Below are positions 1-12,300 of a stretch of DNA of 64,000 nucleotides, piece by piece. Below the pieces are notes generated by a model, which saw nothing but the letters and a program-made list of their open reading frames with translations, had not been told where the DNA came from and did no database searches. The DNA is taken from NCBI GenBank assembly GCA_026874595.1, contig CM049317.1, positions 25,262,401-25,326,400 of the forward strand, read 5' to 3'. The stretch comes from Sipunculus nudus (Eukaryota; Annelida; Sipuncula; Golfingiida; Sipunculidae). A program made the position numbers and the translations under genes. The number at the start of each line of letters is the position of its first letter. Position 1 is the first letter of the stretch.

Positions 1-122
1 GAGGTCTCGTGTCATAGAGTCAGACAGCGATGATGATGCAACCAAGCGGAGTCCACCATCCAAACAGGCACGGCTAGAGAAGTCTGCTACTGCTTCAAGT
101 AAAATCTCAAGCAATGACACAG
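1..122 (+). CDS. Penultimate exon of an acidic, probably nuclear protein (5' part outside window)
   Basis: Read from base 2, this stretch is open and codes for about 40 residues rich in Ser, Asp and Lys, with an R-V-I-E-S-D-S-D-D-D motif followed by a basic S-P-P-S-K-Q segment. It ends in phase 1 at ACAG|GTATGT. The next exon, at 7501, takes up the split codon and runs to a stop, so this is the second-last coding exon of a + strand gene whose body lies before the window. Composition suggests the disordered tail of a nuclear protein; I do not recognise the family. The real 5' edge of the exon is not visible. Confidence 0.6.
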
Positions 123-845
123 GTATGTTATATGTAGACCTGTAGGTCTTGGGTCAAAATGGTACTTTTGTTTGATTCTGGTGAAAGCCTGAGTGACCAG
201 TGCCAGTAAATATGTGTTAATTGATAAGTTCAGTAATGATATGTTTTAAATATGTCAACTTTCATTTTCTGGGGCAGGACAATAATTAGTCAAACTTCTT
301 TATTCTCATATAACTATTGTTCCATGTAAGTCTGTTATGTGCAACCCACAGTCACAAGTTTGTGTGCGTCACCTGTTCAAGCGTGTCACACTATGTTACT
401 TTTCATGTGTTACCTGTTACCCTTTTGTGTTTCTTGTACATCACTTTCATTATTCTGGGAGTCATTTGTGGGACTCATTTTGTGTTTCACTTTACTGTGT
501 GACCATGTCAGTCATTGGTCAAGGTTCCCACAAGCTTGAAATTCCTGTTTCAGGGGCCTTCAAAGTGTTTGCATTTAGATAATTTTGAAAATTCCCTTGA
601 TTATAATGTAATGGTAGGCAGTGCTAGACCTCATGGAGCAAAGCTTGCTTAAAGCTAAGATTCCATATGCATGGATGGAGGAATGTGTGTTTATATATAC
701 AGGCAGCTGCATGGCAACATGCATGTTTTCTGTGTTGTTCCAGGATACCATGCCAAACTGGCAAAAAATGCAACATGTAGAGATTGGTTGTGCTGTATAA
801 GTATTCTGCATGCTGGATCTGCACATATGGAATCTCACTTCACGT
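123..845 (+). other. Intron sequence, no recognisable feature
   Basis: First part of the 7.4 kb last intron of the acidic-protein gene. AT-rich; the overlapping open frames around 317-582 and 575-949 have no coding character. Confidence 0.5.
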
Positions 846-3513
846 TTTTAGCTCAGCTGACTATAAGTCATCTGAGCTATAGTCGTGGTCCATTGTCCGT
901 CGTCAGTCTGTCTGTCTGTCCGTCCGTCTGTCCAGATGTCTGTCCGTAAGACTGGCACGTTTTGACACCATTGGACCTACGAATCTGAAATTTGCCATAC
1001 AGTTAGGTGTCCCAAAAATCTCCTACCATGCCGAAAATTGGGTCAATAGGACTTCGTTCCTTTGAGATATTAAGGAAAAACCTCAATTTTTTATTAGATA
1101 TCTATTTTCACACTTCAGGACTGCCTAATATCAAAACCACTCATCTGGTTTTCTTCATATTTTACATAAATATTCCTCTATATAGTTCCTATGTACATGC
1201 CAGAAATTAAGTCAGTATTATTCAATTTAAAAAAGTAATGGGCCAAAACATAATGGACTTTGTAAAAAAATCAGGAAAAATATTTGGTCACTTAAGACAA
1301 AAAGTGTGAAAGGTAGGGACTTTTTTTCAGTAATACAACTTTAATTGATCAAAATTTAATTGTATACCAAAAATTAGATCAAAATCTGTTAAATTTTTTT
1401 ATATATTGGCAAAAATATAAAATGGGTTCCTTAAATTTTGCCCAAGTTTGACCATGGCACGTTTTTTTTCCTGTAAGTACTGTGGATTTAATTTTCACAG
1501 CATGTTTTTGTTAGCATTTTGTCTGTTAACACCAAAAATTTGAAACCAGTTGATCAAAAACTGTACATAGATTTTAATTCAAGTTTTCAAGCACCATGTC
1601 ACATCAAGTTTACATCAAGCTAGTGTTATGCAGTTTGCTAGAGCTCAGCTCCCCAGTTCTAAGTTCCTTAAATTAAGCATACAGTTAGATGTCTCCAAAA
1701 TCCCCTACCATGCCAAGAACTTTATCACTAGGACTTAATTCCTTCAAAATATTAAAGAAAAACTTCATTTTTCCATTAAAAACCCATCGTTACACTGTAA
1801 GACTGCCTAATATCAAAACCACTGATCTGACTTTGATCATATATAATATACATATTTTTCTATACATTCGCTATGCACATGCCAGAAATGATGTCAGTAT
1901 TGCGTAATTGTTTTAAGTTATGGGCCCAAACATAATGCACTTTTTAAAAAATTAAGAAATATATTTACTCCCTTAACAAGAGGATTGCTGAAGCTAGAGA
2001 TTTTTTGTCAGGGATGTAACATTATTTAATCAAGATTCAATTGAATACCAAAAATTAGTTTTGAATTTTTCAAATTTCATAAGTTATTAGTATAAATATA
2101 AAATTAGTACCTTAAATTTTGCCCAACTTTGACCATGGCACGTTTGTTTCCTGAGAGCACTGTTGATATAATTTTCATATCATGCACACAAGGATTTCAT
2201 CTTTTTAGTTTAGAAAGCTGAAAGAAATTGGCCAAATATTGTAGCTTTTATTAATGTTTATATGAGACCATGTCAGACCCAGGCTTAATCAAGCCCCTCT
2301 TCAGTCACCTGTATGTTGACCTTGTTGACCTTTCATCAGATTATGCGTGCTTGAGCAAAGCATACACTGGGGCAGCCAGGCAGCTAATGCCCAGCCACAG
2401 TTGATCCAGGTGTCCAACCCAACTCATCTAGTAGTTGTTTTGAAAAACAACATAACAATAAATTAATAATTTTGTATTGTTTTTTTATAACAAATTAAAG
2501 AAAAATTAATAGAAAAGGAATTTGTTAGTTGATGAGTAACAGAAAATTAACTTGCAGTTACTGATGATGTAAGAATCTTGTATGGATGGATAGAATATCA
2601 ATGTCAATGTTATTCCAAATAACACCATGCAGTCACCTATGGTATTTTTCAGTGAAATTTTAATGATAAAAAAATAAATCATATTATTCATTACTAATCA
2701 TTAGGGATCATATGAAGGAAATTAATGATAGACAAAGATGCAGTTGATAATATTAATCTAAATTCCTACTGTGTCTAGTGTGTAGATTGATGTGAAAGTA
2801 GTCCAAAGTGAATATATTACATTTATTTTTTTTTAAATATAAATAAAAGCCATAAAACCAGGTACTTATGATCATTCTTAAATTTGTGAATTTTGTATAT
2901 TCTGGATTCTCAACATCTTTGTTTGGCTAAAACTGAATAAATACTAGACATGGTGCAAATGCTTTGAAAATGTATTTGAATACGAATATGAATATATACT
3001 GCATTAAAAAATTTTATTGCATAAGAATGGGAATTCAGGTAAAAATTAAAGTATTTGAATACCAGTGCAGATACTTTCAAAATGTATTCATATATGCATT
3101 CATGAATATATTCTATGATATTATTTCAATAATCATTTCAGTTATATTTTATTTTAAAAAGTCATATGATTTTCTTATTATTTTTTTTTAATAAAAATTA
3201 TATTGGCACAATATTTGTTATTAAATTTTTAATAAATAGTTAAACTCTTTTATAATATGTGCTGCTTATAAGGTATATGGCCAAGTCAAAATCTGTGTGA
3301 CAATAGCACTCCATTTATTAATAAAATTAATGAAATCAATCCTCTTCCCTGTCTCCAAAGATACTATCAAAATCATACATAAGCTAAACACCAACAACTC
3401 ATAATTAAGCTTATATTTATTACCACACAAAACAAGCATGTGCCTCTTTCCCAAATCATATTTTTTATCATATATTACAGCTGAGCGCCATGACCCATGG
3501 GTTCCTTGTTTAG
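846..3513 (+). mobile_element. Repeat family T, copy 1 (about 2.7 kb, non-coding)
   Basis: It starts with tttttaGCTCAGCTGAC, passes a 'gtccgtccgtc' low-complexity leader, and ends with CAGCTGAGCG..TGACCCATGGGT..CTTGTT. A near-identical copy lies in reverse at 26149-28793, and related copies with the same ends lie at 33870-37120 and 38421-40832. Both ends share GCTCAGCTGA in inverted orientation, so it looks like a DNA-transposon-type non-autonomous element. No transposase or reverse transcriptase frame is visible. Inside are two similar sub-blocks (about 960-1480 and 1680-2170). It lies in the last intron of the acidic-protein gene. Confidence 0.6.
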
Positions 3514-3769
3514 TCAATATCATGTTTGGATAATGCATAATGCATTTAAAGGTATTGTGCTCTGAGTAAGCATGCTGAAAAAAAATTTGTGTAACTGCAA
3601 AACAAATTTTTAGGAAGATCAGAAAGTAAAAGAGTGGTAATGGAAACTGGAAATACAGTGTGAAAATCCAAGTTTGGTCTTTAAGTTTCTGTAAGTAAAC
3701 TTGTGGGAACTCTGTTCATGCATTCTTCTGTATCACTATCTTCTCTGTTCAGCTCTTTATAAGTTTCAT

Positions 3770-6700
3770 TGTGTCACTGATCTTTACAGTTGTGAGTCAG
3801 TCTGTCACACTGTGTCATTGATCGTTACAGTTATGGGTCAGTCTGACACACTGTGTCATTGATCGTTACAGTTGTGAGACAGTGTGACAGACTGTCTCAC
3901 AACTGTAACGATCAATGACACAGTGTGACAGACTGTCTCACAACTGTAACGATCAATGACACAGTGTGCCAGACTGACCCATAACTGTAACGATCAATGA
4001 CACAGTGTGTCAGACTGACCCATAACTGTAACGATCAATGACACAGTGTGACAGACTGACCCATAACTGTAACGATAAATGATAAATGATCAATGACACA
4101 GTGTGACAGACTGTCTCACAACTGTAACGATCAATGACACAGTGTGACAGACTGTCTCACAACTGTAACGATCAATGACACAGTGTGCCAGACTGACCCA
4201 TAACTGTAACGATCAATGACACAGTGTGTCAGACTGACCCATAACTGTAACGATCAATGACACAGTGTGACAGACTGACCCATAACTGTAACGATCAATG
4301 ACACAGTGTGACAGGCTGACTTATAACTGTTAAGACCAGTAACACAGAGTGTGACAGGCTGACTTATAACTGTTAAGACCAGTGACACAGAGTGTGACAG
4401 ACTCTCACAACTGTAACGATCAATGACACAGTGTGACAGGCTGTCTCACAACTGTAACGATCAATGACACATTGTGACAGACTGTCTCACAACTGTAACG
4501 ATCAATGACACAGTGTGACAGACTGACCCATAACTGTAACGATCAATGACACAGTGTGACAGACTGACCCATAACTGTAACGATCAATGACACAGTGTGA
4601 CAGACTGACCCATAACTGTAACTATCAATGACACAGTGTGACAGACTCTCACAACTGTAACGATCAATGACACAGTGTGACAGACTGACCCATAACTGTA
4701 ACTATCACTGACACAGTGTGACAGACTGACCCATAACTGTGACGATCAATGACACAGTGTGACAGGCTGACTTATAACTGTTAAGACCAGTGACACAGAG
4801 TGTGACAGACTCTCACAACTGTAACGATCAATGACACAGTGTGACAGGCTGTCTCACAACTGTAACGATCAATGACACAGTGTGACAGACTGTCTCACAA
4901 CTGTAACGATCAATGACACAGTGTGACAGACTGACCCATAACTGTAACGATCAATGACACAGTGTGACAGACTGACCCATAACTGTAACGATCAATGACA
5001 CAGTGTGACAGGCTGACTTATAACTGTTAGAATCAATGACACAGTGTGACAGACTGTCTCACAACTGTAACGATCAATGACACAGTGTGACAGACTGACC
5101 CATAACTGTAACGATCAATGACACAGTGTTACAGGCTGTCTCACAACTGTAACGATCAATGACACAGTGTGACAGACTGACCCACAACTGTAACGATCAA
5201 TGACACAGTGTGACAGACTGACCCATAACTGTAACGATCAATGACACAGTGTGACAGACTGACTTATAACTGTTAGAATCAATGACACAGTGTGACAGAC
5301 TGACCCATAACTGTAACGATCAATGACACAGTGTGACAGACTGACTTATAACTGTAACGATCAATGACACAGTGTGACAGGCTGACTTATAACTGTTAAG
5401 ACCAGTAACACAGAGTGTGACAGACTCTCACAACTGTAACGATCAATGACACAGTGTGACAGGCTGTCTCACAACTGTAACGATCAATGACACAGTGTGA
5501 CTTTCTGTCTCACAACTGTAACGATCAATGACACAGTGTGACAGACTGTCTCACAACTGTAACGATCAATGACACAGTGTGACAGACTGACCCATAACTG
5601 TAACGATCAATGACACAGTGTGTCAGACTGACCCATAACTGTAACGAACAATGACACAGTGTGACAGACTGACCCATAACTGTAACCATCAATGACACAG
5701 TGTGACAGACTGACCCATAACTGTAACGATCAATGACACAGTGTGACAGACTCTCACAACTGTAACGATCAATGACACAGTGTGACAGACTGACCCATAA
5801 CTGTAACTATCACTGACACAGTGTGACAGACTGACCCATAACTGTAACGATCAATGACACAGTGTGACAGGCTGACTTATAACTGTTAAGACCAGTGACA
5901 CAGAGTGTGACAGACTCTCACAACTGTAACGATCAATGACACAGTGTGACAGGCTGTCTCACAACTGTAACGATCAATGACACAGTGTGACAGACTGTCT
6001 CACAACTGTAACGATCAATGACACAGTGTGACAGACTGACCCATAACTGTAACGATCAATGACACAGTGTGACAGACTGTCTCACAACTGTAACGATCAA
6101 TGACACAGTGTGACAGACTGACCCATAACTGTAACGATCAATGACACAGTGTGACAGACTGACCCATAACTGTAACGATCAATGATACAGTGTGACAGGC
6201 TGACTTATAACTGTTAGAATATGACACAGTGTGACAGACTGTCTCACAACTGTAACGATCAATGACACAGTGTGACAGACTGACCCATAACTGTAACGAT
6301 CAATGACACAGTGTGTCAGGCTGTCCCATAACTGTAACGATCAATGACACAGTGTGACAGGCTGTCTCACAACTGTAACGATCAATGACACAGTGTGACA
6401 GACTGTCTCACAACTGTAACGATCAATGACAGTGTGACAGACTGTCTCACAACTGTAACGATCAAGTCTGTTACACTGTGTCATTGATCGTTACAGCTAT
6501 GAGTCAGTCTGTCACACTGTGTCATTGATCCTAACAGTTATAAGTCAGTCTGTCACACTGTGTCATTGATCGTTACAGTTATGGGTCAGTCTGTCACACT
6601 GTGTCATTGATTCTAACAGTTATAAGTCAGTCTGTCACACTGTGTCATTGATCGTTACAGTTGTGAGACAGTCTGACACACTGTGTCATTGATCGTTACA

Positions 6701-7435
6701 GTTGCGAGTCAGTCTGTCACACTGTGTCATTGATCGTTACAGTTGTGAGACAGTCTGACACACTGTGTCATTGATCGTTACAGTTTTGAGACAGTCTGTC
6801 ACACCGTGTCATTGATCTTTACAGTTGTTAGTTAGTCTGTCACACCGTGTCATTGATCGTTACAGTTGTGAGACAGTCTGACACACCGTGTCATTGATCG
6901 TTACAGTTGTGAGTCAGTCTGTCACACTGTGTCATTGATCGTTACAGTTATGGGTCAGTCTGTCACACTGTGTCATTGATCGTTACAGTTGTGAGACAGT
7001 CTGACACACTGTGTCATTGATCGTTACAGTTTTGAGACAGTCTGTCACACTGTGTCATTGATCGTTACAGTTGTGAGTCAGTCTGTCACACTGTGTCATT
7101 GATCGTTACAGTTGTGAGACAGTCTGACACACTGTGTCATTGATCGTTACAGTTTTGAGACAGTCTGTCACACTGTGTCATTGATCGTTACAGTTATGGG
7201 TCAGTCTGTCACAATGTGTCATTGATCCTTACTGTTATGAGTCAGTCTGTCACACTGTGTCATTGATCGTTACAGTTTTGAGACAGTCTGTCACACTGTG
7301 TCATTGATTGTTACAGTTATGGGTCAGTCTGTCACACTGTGTCATTGATCCTTACTGTTATGAGTCAGTCTTTAACACTGTGTCACTGGTCTTTACAGTT
7401 GTGTGTCAGTCTGTCACACTTTTATGTCACTAGTG
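3770..7435. repeat. 3.7 kb minisatellite, about 41-bp unit, orientation switches twice
   Basis: The unit is about 41 bp, built around GATCAATGACACAGTGTGAC followed by AGACTG(ACCCAT or TCTCAC)AACTGTAAC. Units run in one orientation from about 3770 to 3883, in the opposite orientation from 3891 to about 6465, and in the first orientation again to about 7435. The first switch is a near-perfect palindrome with a 7-base spacer at 3884-3890. Variant units (TTATAACTGTTAAGACCAGT, TCTCACAACTG) recur in blocks, suggesting higher-order expansion. There are no unique spacers, so this is not a CRISPR array. Confidence 0.9.
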
Positions 7436-7500
7436 ATACTCTCTTGGATTTCACTCCCCTGTTTCGCTACTAATGTATGTGTATTTGTTCTGTCTTGCAG

Positions 7501-7619
7501 CCAGCTTTCCGGCAACAGTTATGACACAGCCCTCAAGTGACTCTGACTCTGATGTGGATGACCACATCCCAGTTAGACGTGGCGTGAAGAGAGCAGCGAT
7601 AGAGAGTGACAGTGACTAA
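7501..7619 (+). CDS. Last coding exon of the acidic protein
   Basis: A good acceptor (tgtcttgcag) precedes the exon. The split codon from the exon ending at 122 gives Ala, followed by 38 residues with an S-D-S-D-S-D-V-D-D cluster, a basic R-R-G-V-K-R stretch and a final A-A-I-E-S-D-S-D before TAA at 7617-7619. Matching phase across a 7.4 kb intron, and the repeat of the E-S-D-S-D motif seen in the first exon, argue that both belong to one protein. Degenerate copies of the last codons lie in the 3' UTR (see findings). Function unknown. Confidence 0.65.
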
Positions 7620-8410
7620 CAACCTGGTCCTATCTGATGTTCAGTCTACACAGAAGCTATGGAGAGTGACAGTGATTGGAAACCTGGTCGGAACACCCGT
7701 GCTGCATAAATGGCAGCCATAGAGAGTAACAGTGACTCTCAGTGAAATTGGGTACCCCTTGTAACTGGGAAATAATTTTCAAGATTTTTTTTATCTGTTT
7801 AAACATGGTTTCAGAAATTTATCCAGGGTTTGCTGGATGAAAACTAACAGTGAACGGGCTACCTGCGACAAGATTAATAGAATGAATATCAGTCTTTCTT
7901 GGATATAGTTTTGTACTAATGTGAAGTGTAGACGGACAAGTTAAAATTTCAGATATAAAAATTAAGACAACCTCTCTGATCTAGCAGTGTAAGAACACTT
8001 ATAATTTTCATCATTCAAGATCATGGAATATTCCATTCTTTGGATGGCCTGATATTTATGATAATACTGTAAGAAAAAAAAAATACTGCCAGAAACTTTT
8101 TATTGCATACATTAAGAGCTCTTTTTATGCTGGGTCTGCATACAGTTAAGATATTTATAGCAAGTATATGTCATAGGAGTGACTCCTGCTCTTTGGTCTT
8201 ATATTTATTACATAATTAATTTCTGGTTCTTTTCAATATATGTTCATTTGTAATATTGGTGTATTCTCAATTCATCTATATATTTAAACATTGCATGAAT
8301 GCCTCTTGCTTAATTCATTTCTAATTGTGATGTTTTGGCAATACAACAGATGATACATTTCTTCTTATTATTTTTTTTTATTTTATGAAATAAAATTATA
8401 GAGCATGCAG
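7620..8410 (+). other. 3' UTR of the acidic-protein gene
   Basis: This follows the stop codon and ends near an AATAAA at 8389-8394. The first 115 bases hold two degenerate in-frame copies of the last coding segment; the rest is AT-rich and featureless. Confidence 0.5.
8389..8394 (+). promoter_or_regulatory. Poly(A) signal of the acidic-protein gene
   Basis: An AATAAA about 770 bp after the stop codon, with a T-rich stretch just before it. The convergent gene's signal lies about 90 bp further on. Confidence 0.45.
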
Positions 8411-8464
8411 AGAAGTTTTCATTTGTCTCATGTTTTCATTTCTGGGGTTAAATGATAAAACAGA

Positions 8465-9299
8465 TAAAATACAAGATATGTTTTTATTAGTTTTATAAGC
8501 ATCAGAATGATCACACTAAATTTACTTTACACAAAATATATTACAAAATGCAAAAATGATATCACAATCAGAAAAAAAAAAACAATATTTTACAAAACTT
8601 GACAGCCATACAAGCCGTAACATTTACACAAATATACAGTTCATGATCTGTTTAACCAGATTACTATCATACATATCATTATAACTGTAATTGGTCATAG
8701 GCAACTTTAATATTTATAATATATTCCCATGTAACATAGGGTATTCTGTAACCCATCTTTTCAGTTACAATTGAAGAACCATGTAATTGATCCACGACTT
8801 TTGACACAGAACACCTGAATTATAGTAATCTTAATAGTCCTGGATCAGTCACGGACATGGTTGAAACTATAACCTCCTTTGTACAGCTAAATCAGCAGTG
8901 ATCTTAACATGACAGGCCTGCAATTTCACAGAAATTTTAAACACTACAGTATCCTTTCTTTGATTCCAAGTATTGTAATTTCCTTGAAGTTCTGTCTGCA
9001 GGATAGGTTAAACCTTGGGAGGGGTTTTCAACCGACAATATCTTGGCCACTCCATATACAAGGGGATGTCATTAGTATGGTTGTAGGCCATAGCTGACAG
9101 ATGCACAAATTAATGCCTTCGGCAATGATAACTGTCAAAATATACACTTTAAACTTTAGCAGCAAACCAGGCAGTGGTTGCCAAGAAATAGGCTCAGTAG
9201 CAGTCATTTTTAGTGCAAATAAATGCAAAATTACTTTCATTATTATGACTGTATGTGTGTGTGTGTCTTTGTGACTCCCGACGGCAGCTGTATCTCCCA
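8465..9299 (-). other. IGBP1: IGBP1 3' UTR
   Basis: Sequence between the IGBP1 stop and its poly(A) signal. It is AT-rich with a short (TG)n near 9250. The chance frames at 8909-9097 (+) and 9028-9327 (-) have no coding character. Confidence 0.45.
8483..8488 (-). promoter_or_regulatory. IGBP1: Poly(A) signal of IGBP1
   Basis: TTTATT on the + strand (AATAAA on the - strand), about 810 bp beyond the IGBP1 stop codon. It faces the signal at 8389-8394, so the two transcripts would end roughly 50 bp apart. Confidence 0.4.
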
Positions 9300-9340
9300 T
9301 CATCCCATGTTCTGTCGATTTCCCCATCCTCTTCTGTGGT
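9300..9340 (-). CDS. IGBP1: IGBP1 exon 10 (last, 12 codons)
   Basis: Too short to appear as an open frame. The acceptor is ...ttacag|AC; the split codon from exon 9 gives Asp, then H-R-R-G-W-G-N-R-Q-N-M-G and TGA at 9302-9300. This matches the invariant C-terminus of animal alpha4 proteins. A (TG)n tract lies just beyond, in the 3' UTR. Confidence 0.92.
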
Positions 9341-12300
9341 CTGTAATCAATAATAGTTTTGATAAATTATTATTAAAAAATGCATGTAAAAATCAGGATT
9401 CAAACTCAACCTAGAAACTTGGATATTATAGATATATGACCTTCCAGATGACTTTCCAGAAAATAAGATAAAAAAATTTTTTTACAGGTCGATAGATTAT
9501 GAATTTTTTAAAAATATTTTGCCCACCTGCAATGAAAAGAGCCTGTGAAACAATTTACTTTTCTTTAACCTGATACCATTGTAGTATTATACTCACCATC
9601 CTTCCAGTCATCCCAGTCTCTGGCCTTCTTCAGCATTTCAGGATCATCGTTTTCAATTTTCTCCTCCTTCTCAAGGTCTTGCTTTGCGTGTTCTTCCGCT
9701 GCTTTCTCTGGATTGTGAGCATCTGACATCTGCTTTTGAACATCTCTGTAACAGAACATCAGGTCAAAGGTCAATAAACATCACTATCAGGTCAAAGGTC
9801 AAACATCCCTGTAACAGGAACATCTGATCAAAGGTCAAAGAAAATCTTTGTAACAGGAACATCAGGTCAAAGGTCAAAAAACATCCCCATAACAGAAACA
9901 TCAGGTCAAAAGTCAAACATCATCCTTGTAACAGGAACATCAGGTCAAAGGACATCCATGTGTTAGGAACATCAAGTCAAAGGTCAAAGAACAACTCTGT
10001 AACAAGAACATCAGGTAAAAGGTCAAAGAACATCCCTGTAACAGGAAAATCAGGTCAAAGGACATCCATGTGTTAGGAACATCAAGTCAAAGGTCAAAGA
10101 ACAACTCTGTAACAAGAACATCAGGTTAAAGGTCAATGAACATCCCTGTAACAGGAACATCAGGTCAAAGGACATTCGGTGTCAGGAACATCAAGTCAAC
10201 GGTTGAAGAACAACTCTGTAACAAGAACATCAGGTTAAAGGTCAAAGAACATCCCTGTAACAGGAACATCAGGTCAAAGGACATCCATGTGTTAGGAACA
10301 TCAAGTCAAAGGTCAAAGAACAACTCTGTAACAAGAACATCAGGTTAAAGGTCAAAGAACATCCCTGTAACAGGAACATCAGGTCTAAGGACATCCATGT
10401 GTTAGGAACATCAAGTCAAAGGTCAAAGAACAACTCTGTAACTAGAACATCAGGTTAAAGGTCAAAGGACATCCCTGTAACAGGAACATCAGGTCAAAGG
10501 ACATCCCTGTAATAGGAACATCAGGTCAAAGGACATCCCTGTAATAGGAACATCAGGTCAAAGGACATCCCTGTAATAGGAACATCAGGTCAAAGGACAT
10601 CCCTGTAATAGGAACATCAGGTCAAAGGACATCCCTGTAATAGGAACATCAGGTCAAAGGACATCCCTGTAATAGGAACATCAGGTCAAAGGACATCCCT
10701 GTAATAAGAACATCAGGTCAAAGGACATCCATGTGTTAGGAACATCAAGTCAAAGGTCAAAGAACAACTCTGTAACAAGAACATCAAGTCAAAGGTCAAA
10801 GGACATCCCTGTAACAGGAACATCAGGTCAAAGGACATCCCTGTGATAGGAACATCAGGTCAAAGGACATCCCTGTAATAGGAACATCAGGTCAAAGGAC
10901 ATCCCTGTAATAGGAACATCAGGTCAAAGGACATCCCTGTAACAGGAACATCAGGTCAAAGGACATCCCTGTAACAGGAACATCAGGTCAAAGGACATCC
11001 CTGTTACAGGAACATCAGGTCAAAGGACATCCCTGTAACAGGAACATCAGGTCAAAGGACATCCCTGTAATAGGAACATCAGGTCAAAGGACATCCCTGT
11101 AACAGGAACAGCTCAAATTAGCTGAATCTTATGTTGGAATGCAGATCCAGTACACAGGTTTTGCTTCTCATTTATGAGCCAATACCTGGATTGACTCCAC
11201 ATTATCTGTCTGAACTGTTGAACATACAGATGCCTGTATGATCATCTTTTGCCACAAAATTGTTTTTGCCAATTAAGAACAAGGCTGGTGACCTGTGACA
11301 TCAGGCTTTCACAGTTGCAGCTACAAAAGCATGGAATTCTATTCCTGAAGATATTCATACCAGAAATATTTTTTTGGAATTTATAGAGAACCTTGGAAAC
11401 ACCTTTTCAGAGAAGCATTCTATTAAAGTTGCCTATTTTAGTCAGATTTCTCTTCAGTTATTTAGGATCTATTTCTAAACTTGTTTCATTGTGGTAACTT
11501 GATGTGTACAGGCATTTTAGTGTTTAACATGTGATATAATTGATATATTCTACCACTGTTCATCAGAGAACAACAGCATTGTAATGTCCTTGTAAAGTGT
11601 GATGTACCTGGGTAGTGTACGAGTTATATAATAAATAAGTATTATTATTGTCCCCTGCCATCGCCCAAGGCGCTGTCGGCGAGGGACATAGAAACAGCGA
11701 GTGTCCCCCTTTCTGACGGTCCATCACACATTTATTAAGGCAATGACTCAAAAAGAATTTGAGGTACAGTCACAAAACTTGCAGCATGAATGCACCTTCT
11801 CAAGGGCTAGGTCAAGTTCGAACATGGATAATCTTGACACATTTTCTAGGTCACAGTGGCGATAATGCTAAAATGATGTTAATGCAATTACTCGAAAAAG
11901 AATTCGAGGCACAGTCACCAAACTTCCAGCATTGACGCACTTCATGAAGGGCTAGGCCAAGTTCAAACATGGATGACCTTGACACATTTTCATGGTCACA
12001 GTCGTGAAAATGCTTAAATAATGTTAATGCAATAACTCAAAAAGAATTTGAGGCACAGTCACAAAACTTGATGCACTGTAAGATGTACCTTATGAAGAAT
12101 TTGGGACACAATAACCTAACTTGCAGCAATGACCTACCTCATGAAGGGCTGGGTCAAGTTGGAATAGGGATGACCTTCATGCAGTTTTCAAGGTCAAAGT
12201 AGTATTTTTAGTGTGTGACATTGATCCCCCTCTAATTTCATTCAGGTATTCACAACTTTATTATCTAAATATTCCCAAATCAGGTGGGGGCCGTACTAGA

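Noticed and set aside
2506-3538. Frames conserved between 2.5-3.5 kb and 26.1-27.2 kb
   Set aside because: Conservation is explained by two copies of repeat family T. Stops and shifts differ between copies, and the AT-rich peptides have no domain.
3770-7435. CRISPR-like regular array
   Set aside because: Units are contiguous and nearly identical with no unique spacers, in animal DNA; it is a satellite.
10136-10348. 70-codon frame in the 9.7-11.1 kb array
   Set aside because: Product of the minisatellite; antisense to IGBP1 and in its intron.
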